From Deltaproteobacteria bacterium (GTDB taxonomy: Bacteria; Desulfobacterota_B; Binatia; Bin18), in contig JAAXHF010000400.1 in assembly GCA_012271025.1 (NCBI GenBank), positions 1-19,605 of the forward strand: DNA of 19,605 nt, written 5' to 3'. Position numbers and translations under genes: made by a program. The notes below the pieces were generated by a model that saw only the letters and a program-made list of their open reading frames with translations, had not been told where the DNA came from and searched no databases. Positions 13,646-19,605 of the stretch are shown here, one piece after another (the first letter of the stretch is position 1; each line of letters opens with the position of its first letter).

Positions 13646-14176
13646 TTATGTTTCGGACGGGTTAGAATGGCTTGAGATAGGACGGCGCATATACTGCTTG
13701 GCTTTACCGTAGCCTTCACCTTCGAGATCTTTCACGCTTCGATGGCAGATATCAATATTTCGCACCCCCATTTTGCTGGTCCACCAACCTTTGTTGGGGC
13801 CTGTGGTCAATTGCCGTGCCATGTGCTTTGGTGTCCCCTGATCGTTTACGTAGATGACGACCTTTTGGTATTCTGATTCATAGGTGCCATCGTCACACGT
13901 CTGATATCCCAATGTCTCAAACGCCTGGACAAAACAGTCTAGACTTTCCTCACGAGGCACTGAGGGAGGCCAGCGCCACTCTTCCTCTGGTCTCTTCGGC
14001 CACCAGGGAAAAGAGGTGTCTTCTGCTGCCCACGCGATGCAATTGTACTGAAGGTTCGCCCGACTTGTAGGCTTGGAATTTTCCTCCGTGAGACAGGGGA
14101 ATGCCTCCAGGGCTGTCAGAATTCTCCACCACTCTTTCGTTTCTGCGGTGATTGTCTCGCTTACGTCCTCGGACAT
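13646..14176 (-). CDS. Uncharacterised protein with conserved NCIAWA and ARQL/WTSK motifs
   Basis: A 176-residue protein of a widespread but uncharacterised bacterial family (I believe DUF7689). The pattern I recall for the family is all present: YNCIAWAAEDTSFPWWP at about 44-60, WPPSVPREESLDCFVQAFETLGYQ, then KVVIYVNDQGTPKHMARQL, GWWTSKMG and LEGEGYG. The invariant Cys in NCIAWA and His in PKHMARQL suggest a papain/NlpC-like Cys-His fold, but this is only inference. ATG 14176 is preceded by AGGA at a short distance. It is the last gene of a three-gene cassette and starts seven bases after the preceding stop. GC is lower than in the flanking operons. In my memory this family often sits beside relatives of the next gene, so the two may act together. 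Confidence 0.7.
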   Translation of the reverse strand: MSEDVSETITAETKEWWRILTALEAFPCLTEENSKPTSRANLQYNCIAWAAEDTSFPWWPKRPEEEWRWPPSVPREESLDCFVQAFETLGYQTCDDGTYESEYQKVVIYVNDQGTPKHMARQLTTGPNKGWWTSKMGVRNIDICHRSVKDLEGEGYGKAKQYMRRPISSHSNPSET

Positions 14177-14183
14177 TGTGGTC

Positions 14184-14648
14184 CTATCCTAACTTCGGGA
14201 ATTTCTTTTCCGCCCACTGTAGCCACGCCGTGCGGATTGTTTCGATATCTCCGGCGAGGACTGAAGACGCCGGATCCTCGCCAGTGAGAGCACGAAGCGC
14301 AGCAAACCAATAGTCCAATCCTGTTCGCAGGTCTTGGATGATGAGCGGAACGACTGGAGACCCAAGGGCAATGATTGCTCGATAGGCCGGATGTTCCAGG
14401 ATCTCTGTCATGGAAGACGTGTAGAGGGTTCCATCACGCCACTGTTTGCGCAACTGCTGGAATGTCTCCTCAAGTGACGTAACTCCTTGTTCTCCTCTTA
14501 CCGTCTCGGTGAAGTCCTCGCTCAGAAGCGTGATAACCGAGTATGACCGCGACCGAATATAGTCCTCAGAGCCAGAATTCAGGGTCGTCCAGAATGGAAT
14601 AGGATTCCGTTTGTGTTCCCCTGCGTCTCGCTCTGCCGTGAGACTCAT
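14184..14648 (-). CDS. Uncharacterised protein with conserved C-terminal HPAYxxIIxxG / WFxALRALTGE domain
   Basis: About 154 residues from ATG 14648, which has AAGGAC eight bases upstream; the extension to 14690 lacks a site. The first ~80 residues are polar and poorly conserved. The C terminus follows a pattern I recognise from many uncharacterised bacterial proteins: HPAYRAIIALGSPVVPLIIQ, then DYWFAALRALTGEDPA and WLQWAEKKFP. It is predicted helical and soluble. The gene starts one base after the stop of the 91-residue gene and ends seven bases before the NCIAWA gene, so the three are translated as a unit. The function is not known; co-occurrence with the NCIAWA family in other genomes is my recollection, not a computed result. 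Confidence 0.7.
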   Translation of the reverse strand: MSLTAERDAGEHKRNPIPFWTTLNSGSEDYIRSRSYSVITLLSEDFTETVRGEQGVTSLEETFQQLRKQWRDGTLYTSSMTEILEHPAYRAIIALGSPVVPLIIQDLRTGLDYWFAALRALTGEDPASSVLAGDIETIRTAWLQWAEKKFPKLG

Positions 14649-14649
14649 A

Positions 14650-14925
14650 TCAGTTGTCCTTTCTGTTCGATGCTGGCTCCTTGAGCACATCGAGCGAGTC
14701 TAGCACAGTTGGCATCGTGGCACTGGTCACGCTGTACATGGGATTTCCGTTAGCGTCCCAGCGGTTATCAAAACGAATGACCTCTTGAACGACCGTCCTG
14801 ACTCGAAGAAGGGTGCCGTCATCAAGTTTGACGTCGCTGAATCGCTCCGTAGATTCAGTGATCCCAACCCACGTGCCGTCAACGATTTTGCCGCTTGGGT
14901 CTCGTATTTTCCTCTTACGTTCCAT
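14650..14925 (-). CDS. Uncharacterised 91-residue beta-rich protein
   Basis: First gene of the three-gene cassette. It is basic at the N terminus (MERKRKIRD) and then apparently a small beta domain: GTWVGITESTERFSDVKLDDGT, LLRVRTVVQEVIRFDNRWDANGNP. There is no signal peptide or membrane helix. ATG 14925 has GAGGA seven bases upstream; the longer frame to 15003 does not. The stop TGA (14652-14650) is one base from the next ATG, implying coupling. I do not recognise the family. The size and position would suit a small binding or antitoxin-like partner of the two downstream proteins, but nothing in the sequence proves that. Confidence 0.6.
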   Translation of the reverse strand: MERKRKIRDPSGKIVDGTWVGITESTERFSDVKLDDGTLLRVRTVVQEVIRFDNRWDANGNPMYSVTSATMPTVLDSLDVLKEPASNRKDN

Positions 14926-15110
14926 GCTGTGTCCTCTTCTGTGATTCGCAACCAAATCGGGCCGAGTACCGGACATTCCTTCACCTGTCGAGAGTCTTGG
15001 CACAAAGCGTTGGCCATATTCAACCTTAAAGAGTCTGGTGCTGGTCTGTGGGCGGATGAGTTCGTGCCGTCTTGGAAATGGCAGCGTGGGGAACGGCTCA
15101 GCTGATTTCT

Positions 15111-15407
15111 ATGAGGGAACATGCGCGGTCGGTCGAGCAGGCGGTCAATCTCGACATTCAAGACTTTTGGCATCGCGCGCTGCCGATCGTGCCGGTATGG
15201 ATCGCGTTTGCTGAACAGGCTCTGATACGAAAGTACCAGCCGGTGTGGAACAGCTGCTTAGACGGTTTCGGGAACCATCCTCAAGGCAGTCGACGGGCGA
15301 CAATCCGAAGCTGGTGGGACACCCTTCACCCCGGCCGACCTCGCAAGTTCAGCGCCACACAAGACAAGACCTCTGCCGAGGCCAGTCAGCGGGTGAGGGA
15401 CTTTTAG
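15111..15407 (+). pseudogene. N-terminally truncated Eco29kI-type (GIY-YIG) restriction endonuclease
   Basis: The 98 residues from REHARSVEQAVNLDIQDF through EQALIRKYQPVWN to LDGFGNHPQGSR and WDTLHPGR follow the C-terminal half of Eco29kI-family endonucleases. His, Glu and Asn equivalents (H in REH; E and N twelve residues apart in EQALIRKYQPVWN) are kept. The GIY-YIG strands and the catalytic Arg should lie upstream, but 14930-15110 does not encode them in any frame. There is no ribosome site and no methyltransferase nearby. It is therefore the remnant of a restriction-modification locus, and lies next to the uncharacterised cassette, probably in a gene-turnover hot spot. Confidence 0.75.
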
Positions 15408-15415
15408 ACGAGCCG

Positions 15416-15444
15416 GGTGGAATTCGGTCCAGGTGGAATTCGGT
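15416..15444. repeat. Tandem GGTGGAATTCGGT repeat
   Basis: The 13-mer GGTGGAATTCGGT occurs at 15416-15428 and again at 15432-15444, three bases apart, immediately after the endonuclease remnant's stop. It may be a rearrangement scar. Confidence 0.8.
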
Positions 15445-15505
15445 AATAATTGAATCAATCAGACCGATAACGGTACGCTCAATCATTCTCCTATTTTAGA
15501 TCAAA

Positions 15506-15533
15506 CTCGAAAAAAGTCATGACTTTTTTCGAG
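15506..15533. repeat. Perfect 28-bp palindrome
   Basis: CTCGAAAAAAGTCA (15506-15519) is followed directly by its exact reverse complement (15520-15533), with no spacer. A partial third arm, ACTCGAAAGTTTTC, follows at 15537-15550. It lies between the endonuclease remnant (+) and the amidohydrolase end (-), so a two-way terminator or a dyad for a dimeric DNA-binding protein are both possible. The U-run is inside the stem, unlike a standard terminator. Confidence 0.85.
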
Positions 15534-15563
15534 AAGACTCGAAAGTTTTCTTCCTTCCCACTG

Positions 15564-15580
15564 CTCTCTCAGGGAGAGGG
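15564..15580. repeat. Degraded copy of the CCCTCTCCC hairpin repeat
   Basis: CTCTCTCAGGGAGAGGG resembles the hairpin at 15-35 with a partly lost left arm. It lies two bases beyond the stop codon of the minus-strand amidohydrolase, as the first copy lies beyond the dehydrogenase stop. Confidence 0.55.
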
Positions 15581-15582
15581 CG

Positions 15583-17268
15583 TTACTGCTCCGCGTTGGC
15601 GCGCAGCACGCGGCCCGACAGGGGCCCGGTCTGTTCGCCGTCGGAGAACAGCACCTGGCCGTTCAGCAGGGTATGGACGATACCGCTGGACTTCTCGATG
15701 TAGCGCGTCCCGCCGCCCGGAAAATCGTGCACCGCCTCCTGCTTGCCGCAGTTGACTGTGGCGGGGTCGAAGACCACCACGTCGGCGATATTCCCCACCT
15801 CCAGCGTGCCGCGCAGCGGTACGCCAAACACCCGGGCTGGGACGGCGGTGAGTTTGTGAATGGCGTCTTCGAGCGACAGCATGTGTTTGTCGCGCACCAG
15901 GCTGCCGAGCAGATAGGTCGAGTAGCCGGCCTCACAGCGCATATCGGCGTGAGCACCGCCGTCGGACAGACCGACCAGGGTGTGGGGATGGACCAGCATG
16001 TCTGGGTTGACCTCGCCGAACTCGTACAGAAACTGCATGTCGAGATTGTCGTCGAGGGCCAGCTCAAAGAACAGCTCAAGCGGGTCCTGACCCCGCTCGC
16101 GGCTGAGGCTGGCCAGGCTCTTGTCCAACAGGGTTTGCAGCTCCGGCTTGTTGACCGTGAACACGCTCAGCTGCTCCCACTGTCCGGTGAAGAGCCGGGG
16201 CTGTTTCAGCTCCTCACGAAACGCGGCCCGAAACGCGGGGTCGGCGCACATGCGCTTCTGCTCGTCCAGGGGACGGTCGAAGATCGGCTTCCAGCAGTCA
16301 AAATTGCCGAAGATAAACGGCCGCTGGAGACTGAAGCGGGCGCTCTTGTAGTGACACGGCACCTGGCCCAGGGGTAGATAGCCGCGGTCGAACAGCGGCA
16401 CTACGCGTTGCAGGGCGGCCTTCCAGGCGTCGGGTGCGGCCTCGGGTTTTTGCAGCACGCCGAGCCAGGTCACCGGCCGCTCACTGTGGCCCAGCAGAAA
16501 GGTCAGCAGCTCGTACTCGTCGTCCGACAGGGCGCCCGGACTGCGGGTCAGGGCAATCTCGATGCTGCCCCGGCCCACATCCTTGAGCACCCCGGACAGG
16601 GCGGCAAGCTCATCACGGCTGGCCAAACGGCACGGCAGCGGCCGGCCCTGAAAGCCCAGGTGCTGGGGCAGGACGGTGGTCGAAAAGCCAAATGCGCCGG
16701 CCTCCATGGCCGCCCGGAACAGGGCTTGCAGCTGCTCCAACTCGTCCGGGTTGGCGGCTCGCTCCTTGCTCTCCTCGCCCAGCACGAACTGGCGCAGCGG
16801 CGACAGGGGGACCATCATGCCCACGTTCATGCCCAGCCCTGGGGCGCTGATCGCGTCCAGATACTCGTCAAAGGTCTGCCAGTTCCAGTTCACCCCGCGC
16901 TGCAACACGTCGAGCGACATGCCCTCGACATTGACCAGGTCGCCGACCAGGGCTTCGCGGTCGGCCGGCCGGCACGGGGCCAAACCGACCCCGCAGTTGC
17001 CCATGATGATCGACGTCACGCCGTGCCACGACGAACAGGTGGCCAGCGGGTCCCACAGAATCTGGGCGTCATAGTGGGTGTGGTGGTCGATAAAACCGGG
17101 GCAGACGACCAGGCCGTCAGCGTCGATGACGCGGGTCGCCTCGGCTGGGGCGATATGGGGTTCGACCGCCGCAATCCGGTCGCCGCGGATGGCCACGTCA
17201 GCCACCCGGCGTTCCTGGCCGGTGCCGTCAATGACGCTGCCGCCCTTGAGCAGGATATCGTAGGACAT
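15583..17268 (-). CDS. D-aminoacylase-like amidohydrolase
   Basis: A 561-residue cytoplasmic metalloenzyme of the N-acyl-D-amino-acid deacylase group in the amidohydrolase superfamily; length is typical. An N-terminal beta-sandwich half (ILLKGGSVIDGTG) precedes the barrel. Metal-site residues are H63-T-H65 in FIDHHTHYD, C92 in GNCGVGLAP (the bridging Cys of D-aminoacylases) and D436 in GLSDGGAHADM. The barrel closes into the second sandwich half with GTLEVGNIADVVVFDP. It would hydrolyse an N-acyl or carbamoyl bond; the acceptor is unknown. ATG 17268 has AAGGAA about nine bases upstream. It starts 21 bases after the Rid-family gene's stop and is the last gene of the operon headed by the 349-residue protein and the UGSC selenoprotein. 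Confidence 0.9.
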   Translation of the reverse strand: MSYDILLKGGSVIDGTGQERRVADVAIRGDRIAAVEPHIAPAEATRVIDADGLVVCPGFIDHHTHYDAQILWDPLATCSSWHGVTSIIMGNCGVGLAPCRPADREALVGDLVNVEGMSLDVLQRGVNWNWQTFDEYLDAISAPGLGMNVGMMVPLSPLRQFVLGEESKERAANPDELEQLQALFRAAMEAGAFGFSTTVLPQHLGFQGRPLPCRLASRDELAALSGVLKDVGRGSIEIALTRSPGALSDDEYELLTFLLGHSERPVTWLGVLQKPEAAPDAWKAALQRVVPLFDRGYLPLGQVPCHYKSARFSLQRPFIFGNFDCWKPIFDRPLDEQKRMCADPAFRAAFREELKQPRLFTGQWEQLSVFTVNKPELQTLLDKSLASLSRERGQDPLELFFELALDDNLDMQFLYEFGEVNPDMLVHPHTLVGLSDGGAHADMRCEAGYSTYLLGSLVRDKHMLSLEDAIHKLTAVPARVFGVPLRGTLEVGNIADVVVFDPATVNCGKQEAVHDFPGGGTRYIEKSSGIVHTLLNGQVLFSDGEQTGPLSGRVLRANAEQ

Positions 17269-17289
17269 GGTGTCTTCCTTTCTGTTTTC

Positions 17290-17676
17290 TCAGTCCAAGA
17301 CCGCAATCGCGTCAATCTCAATCAAGGCGTCGGGCCGCAGCAGCTCTTTGACCACAATGCCGGTGGCGGCCGGAAAGCCGTTCTTGAAATACTCGCGGCG
17401 CACCTCGGCCGTGCCCTTATAGCCCTGCTTGGTGGTAATGTAGTCCACCGTCTTGACGATATCGTCCATGCTGCCGCCGGCCTCGGCCATCAGGGTTTCA
17501 AGTTTCTCGAAGATATTGCGGGTCTGGGCCACAATGTCGCCCGGCCCGACGATATTGCCCCGGTTGTCGGTCGCGGTCAGGCCGGAGATGAACAGCAGAT
17601 TGCCCTTACGGACCGCCGGCGAAAAGGTGTAGCGCTTAGTAAACGCCCAGGGGTCGATAATTTCCAGTTTTGGCAT
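17290..17676 (-). CDS. Rid (YjgF/UK114) family protein lacking the RidA arginine
   Basis: A 128-residue trimer-forming Rid-family protein. Landmarks are FSPAVRKGNLLFISGLTA (residues 18-35), QTRNIFEKLETLMAEAGGSMDDIVK, and the C-terminal LIEIDAIAVL. RidA enamine/imine deaminases use an Arg in the motif P-A-R-S; here the stretch reads F101-P-A-A104-T-G, so that Arg is Ala while E120 is kept. This places it outside archetypal RidA, in one of the uncharacterised Rid subgroups or a ligand-binding member. ATG 17676 has GAGAGG seven bases upstream; the longer frame to 17769 would run into the repeat-bearing spacer. It sits between the selenoprotein gene and the amidohydrolase, so it may handle an imine or amide intermediate of this pathway. 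Confidence 0.87.
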   Translation of the reverse strand: MPKLEIIDPWAFTKRYTFSPAVRKGNLLFISGLTATDNRGNIVGPGDIVAQTRNIFEKLETLMAEAGGSMDDIVKTVDYITTKQGYKGTAEVRREYFKNGFPAATGIVVKELLRPDALIEIDAIAVLD

Positions 17677-17720
17677 GGCACGCCTCTCTCGTTCAGGGGG
17701 CAAGCATAGGGCATTGCCCC

Positions 17721-17755
17721 GACATTTGACTTTTGCCCTTTGACTTTTGACTTTT
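17721..17755. repeat. Short tandem repeats of TTTGACTTTT type
   Basis: Read on the minus strand this is a run of AAAAGTC/AAAGGGC-like heptamers sharing GTCAAAGGGCAAA with the tandem repeat at 10088-10118. It lies in the 122-base gap between the selenoprotein stop and the Rid-family start. Confidence 0.7.
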
Positions 17756-17798
17756 CTTACCGAGGCCAAGCATGAGGGCTGGCCCCTACAGCTTCAAA

Positions 17799-18350
17799 TC
17801 AGTCAGCCGCCACAGCCTGGAGAGCTGAACGCCCCAGCTCCAGGTGGCGGGCGATCTCGGCAAACGCGGCCTGGGCGCGTTGACTGAAGTCCTCGGCCGT
17901 TTCACCCGCTTTGAGATGCGGGATGACCACCAGCGGGATGTCCGGCATGGCCATGGCCTTGGCCTGATCCTGGGCGGCGACCAGAAAAGTATCGAGGGTG
18001 ACCGCCACCGCAGGCACGCCACGCTTCCACAGTTTGGCCGAGTCGAGCATACAGCCCGACGTGCACGAGCCTCAAGCGCACAGGCCGACCACAGCCTGGT
18101 GCGAGGCTGCGGCCAGCTCGTCAATCAGCTGCTCGGGCGACGGCCGGGTAAACACCGGCTTGCGCCAGATTTTGACCTCGCTGACCGCACCCTCGGCGGC
18201 CAGCAACTCTTTCAGCCGTGCAAAGAACAGGCCGGCGATCTCGCCGCCAAACCCGTTATTGAGCAGACCAATTGTTCGTCCCTGGGCATCGCTGCCCAGA
18301 GCCTTGGCCGCAAACTGCCGCCGCTCGCCAACCGGGCTCAGTACGCGCAT
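17799..18350 (-). CDS. UGSC-family selenoprotein (in-frame TGA read as selenocysteine)
   Basis: The frame is 183 residues with one TGA (18074-18072) at codon 93. Directly after it comes GSCTSGCMLDSAKLWKRGVPAVAV, the Sec-Gly-Ser-Cys signature of the UGSC-containing selenoprotein family described from marine metagenomes. Upstream, IGLLNNGFGGEIAGLFFARL and the strand AVVGLCA leading into the TGA fit the family; downstream, PDIPLVVIPH is its usual late strand. Sec93 and Cys96 form a U-x-x-C redox pair and C100 is near. Reading ends at TGA 18074 only if selenocysteine cannot be inserted. ATG 18350 has AGGAG six bases upstream and lies nine bases after the 349-residue gene's stop. The biochemical role is unknown; a thiol redox enzyme is inferred. 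The selA/B/C/D genes must lie elsewhere. Confidence 0.9.
18042..18060 (-). promoter_or_regulatory. Candidate bacterial SECIS element of the UGSC gene
   Basis: On the minus strand GTCGGGC (18060-18054) pairs with GCTCGAC (18048-18042), seven pairs including one G-U, around the loop TGTAT (18053-18049). The loop starts 18 bases after the TGA and has G at its second position, as the bacterial SECIS model requires. It lies inside the coding sequence, as expected in bacteria. Confidence 0.7.
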
Positions 18351-18359
18351 AGCTTCTCC

Positions 18360-19409
18360 TCAGGCTGATGTGATTTCCCTGGTCACGGCAAAACCGCCCA
18401 GGCCGCCCCAGCCGGGGCACACCGCCGCAAAGTAGGTATCTCCGCCGGCAACCATAATGTGAATGTCCCGAGGCCGGGCGGCAATCGGGACCGGATAGTC
18501 GTCGTTGTCCTGTTCGACCCACTTGGGCCAGAACTGACCGGTGATGCCCAGCGCGTCAACCGCCTTGATCTGCCCCAGCCGAGCCCGGACGTGTTCCCAC
18601 AGATAGACCCGAATCTCGACCTTGGACCAGCCCTCGGCCTCGAACTGGCGCGCCTGCCAGGGGTTGAGGACGACCAGACTCTCGCCCATGGCGTGCGTAT
18701 TATTGCTGCCCAGGCTGCTCAGCGCGCTGACCAGGCAGCTCAGCATCTGTTTGACCGTGCCGTAGCACAGGACCGAGTGGGGCGCCTCGCAGCTGAACAC
18801 GGTCACCGCGTTGCTGCCCGCAGGGATACCCCGCTCGACCGCAAACGGCTCCCACGGGCTGGCCGCCTCGTGCTCGGCAATACAGTAGCTCCACTTGCCG
18901 GGATGGGCCTGGGTGGATTTATCCACCTCACCCGGGATATTCCCGCCCAGATTCCACAGGATCAGCCGAATCGCTCGCCCGACCGTGCCGTTGGCCCGAA
19001 AGCCGCTGCCGAACACGCCGTCGCCGGCGTTAAAGCCGAGCTGTTGGGCAATCGGGCCGTGGACGATGACCAGGGGTACACATGAGTGGGTCGTGGTCTG
19101 CACGCCGTTGAGGTTGTGCTCGGGTTCCAGCATGGCCTCGACCGCAGCCAGCACGATTGGAAAATATGCGGGCCGACAGCCGGCCATGACACTGTTAATG
19201 GCCAGCTTCTCAACCGTGGCAATGCCCTGGGCGGGCGGGATTTCACCGATTTCTTCCTCAGGTCGGCGGCCCGAGGCGCGCACCATGCGCTCGACCAACT
19301 CTTCGGTGGGCGGAACAATCGCCAGGCCATCGGTCCAGCCCCGCTCAAAAAAGAGTTCGACCGCCGCGTGATAATCGGCAACATCAATGGCTTCGGCACG
19401 AAACTCCAT
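18360..19409 (-). CDS. Uncharacterised 349-residue protein, operon partner of the UGSC selenoprotein
   Basis: I do not recognise a characterised family. The protein is soluble, without signal peptide. Notable blocks are FFERGWTDGLAIVPPT near residue 20, AINSVMAGCRPAYFPIVLAA (C78), GVQTTTHSCVPLVIVHGP (C110, with THSC), NAGDGVFGSGFRANGTVGRAIRL, then FSCEAPHSVLCYG, and a C terminus with MVAGGD and CPGWGG. The paired, well-spaced Cys and the THSC motif could be redox or thiolate-binding sites. ATG 19409 has GGGAGAG in front; the longer in-frame start at 19430 is less well placed. The UGSC gene starts nine bases after its stop, with the selenoprotein's ribosome site between them, so the pair likely works together. 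Function is inferred from context only. Confidence 0.75.
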   Translation of the reverse strand: MEFRAEAIDVADYHAAVELFFERGWTDGLAIVPPTEELVERMVRASGRRPEEEIGEIPPAQGIATVEKLAINSVMAGCRPAYFPIVLAAVEAMLEPEHNLNGVQTTTHSCVPLVIVHGPIAQQLGFNAGDGVFGSGFRANGTVGRAIRLILWNLGGNIPGEVDKSTQAHPGKWSYCIAEHEAASPWEPFAVERGIPAGSNAVTVFSCEAPHSVLCYGTVKQMLSCLVSALSSLGSNNTHAMGESLVVLNPWQARQFEAEGWSKVEIRVYLWEHVRARLGQIKAVDALGITGQFWPKWVEQDNDDYPVPIAARPRDIHIMVAGGDTYFAAVCPGWGGLGGFAVTREITSA

Positions 19410-19551
19410 GTCTGCTCTCCCGCCCCCCATCCCTACGTCAGGCGCTCAGTCGGCGTCAAGGCACCCGAGCGGGCGGTACTGTTTCGGTTTGGAAATGGGC
19501 ACTCCGTATAGTCCCCAGCGGGCTGCTCTCATGCCAGTCCTCACGTCGGGA

Positions 19552-19580
19552 AAATCCCCCTCAGTCCCCCTTTTACAACG
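19552..19580. repeat. Half copy of the AATCCCCCT palindromic repeat
   Basis: AATCCCCCT, four bases, then CCCCCTTT is the inverse of AAAGGGGG and AGGGGGATT at 10214-10234 with one difference. It lies about 145 bases upstream of the operon start. The remaining bases 19410-19605 hold no gene and no convincing promoter. Confidence 0.65.
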
Positions 19581-19605
19581 GGTGATGCAAATTACAGCGT
19601 CCACC

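Noticed and set aside
14785..15105. 106-residue plus-strand frame upstream of the endonuclease remnant
   Set aside because: It is largely antisense to the 91-residue gene and contains no GIY-YIG motif, so it is not the missing N terminus.
16408..17709. 433-residue open frame on the plus strand
   Set aside because: It is antisense to the D-aminoacylase-like and Rid genes and has no recognisable motifs.
1..19605. General reassignment of UGA to Trp or Gly
   Set aside because: Several genes end properly at TGA (cyclase, amidohydrolase, CoA-transferase B, Rid) and TGG is used for Trp throughout.

Overview
This window looks like a piece of a high-GC, Gram-negative, metabolically versatile and probably uncultivated bacterium. 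The evidence is a periplasmic PQQ dehydrogenase with a signal peptide, a TolC-family remnant, consensus Shine-Dalgarno sites, and many small catabolic operons of luciferase-like, amidohydrolase, cyclase-family and CoA-transferase genes. The style recalls Tectomicrobia/Entotheonella-like or other 'deltaproteobacterial' metagenome bins, but no marker gene fixes the taxon. No rRNA, tRNA, CRISPR array or intact insertion sequence was seen.

Layout. (1) 59-1864 (-): a XoxF-type, lanthanide-dependent PQQ alcohol dehydrogenase. It is divergent from (2) 2024-5129 (+): an alpha/beta-hydrolase-fold protein without its nucleophile, a luciferase-like flavin oxidoreductase, an NTF2/SnoaL-like protein and a putative ferritin-like helical protein, followed by a 97-bp duplicated gene end. 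(3) 5328-6237 (-): a lower-GC pair, a small membrane protein and a FlgT-C-like protein. (4) 6310-9997 (-): a tight operon of cyclase-family hydrolase, amidohydrolase, orphan 106-aa protein and MFS transporter. (5) 10025-10390: a repeat-rich spacer. (6) 10391-13159 (+): CoA-transferase subunits A and B and a threonine-synthase-like PLP enzyme; subunit A carries an in-frame TGA. (7) 13184-15550: a lower-GC accessory patch with a TolC-family remnant, a three-gene cassette of uncharacterised proteins, an Eco29kI-type endonuclease remnant and a perfect 28-bp palindrome. (8) 15583-19409 (-): an operon of a 349-aa uncharacterised protein, a UGSC-family selenoprotein with an in-frame TGA, a Rid-family protein and a D-aminoacylase-like amidohydrolase.

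The strongest biology is selenocysteine decoding. The gene at 17799-18350 has a TGA followed in frame by Gly-Ser-Cys, the signature of the known UGSC selenoprotein family, with a bacterial SECIS-like hairpin at the expected distance. About 7 kb away, the CoA-transferase A subunit is interrupted by a single in-frame TGA, also followed by a hairpin in the permitted distance range. I know of no selenocysteine-containing CoA-transferase, so this is either a new selenoprotein or a nonsense-mutated gene. The other operons look like uptake and catabolic modules for unidentified organic acids, amides or alcohols; their substrates cannot be read from sequence.
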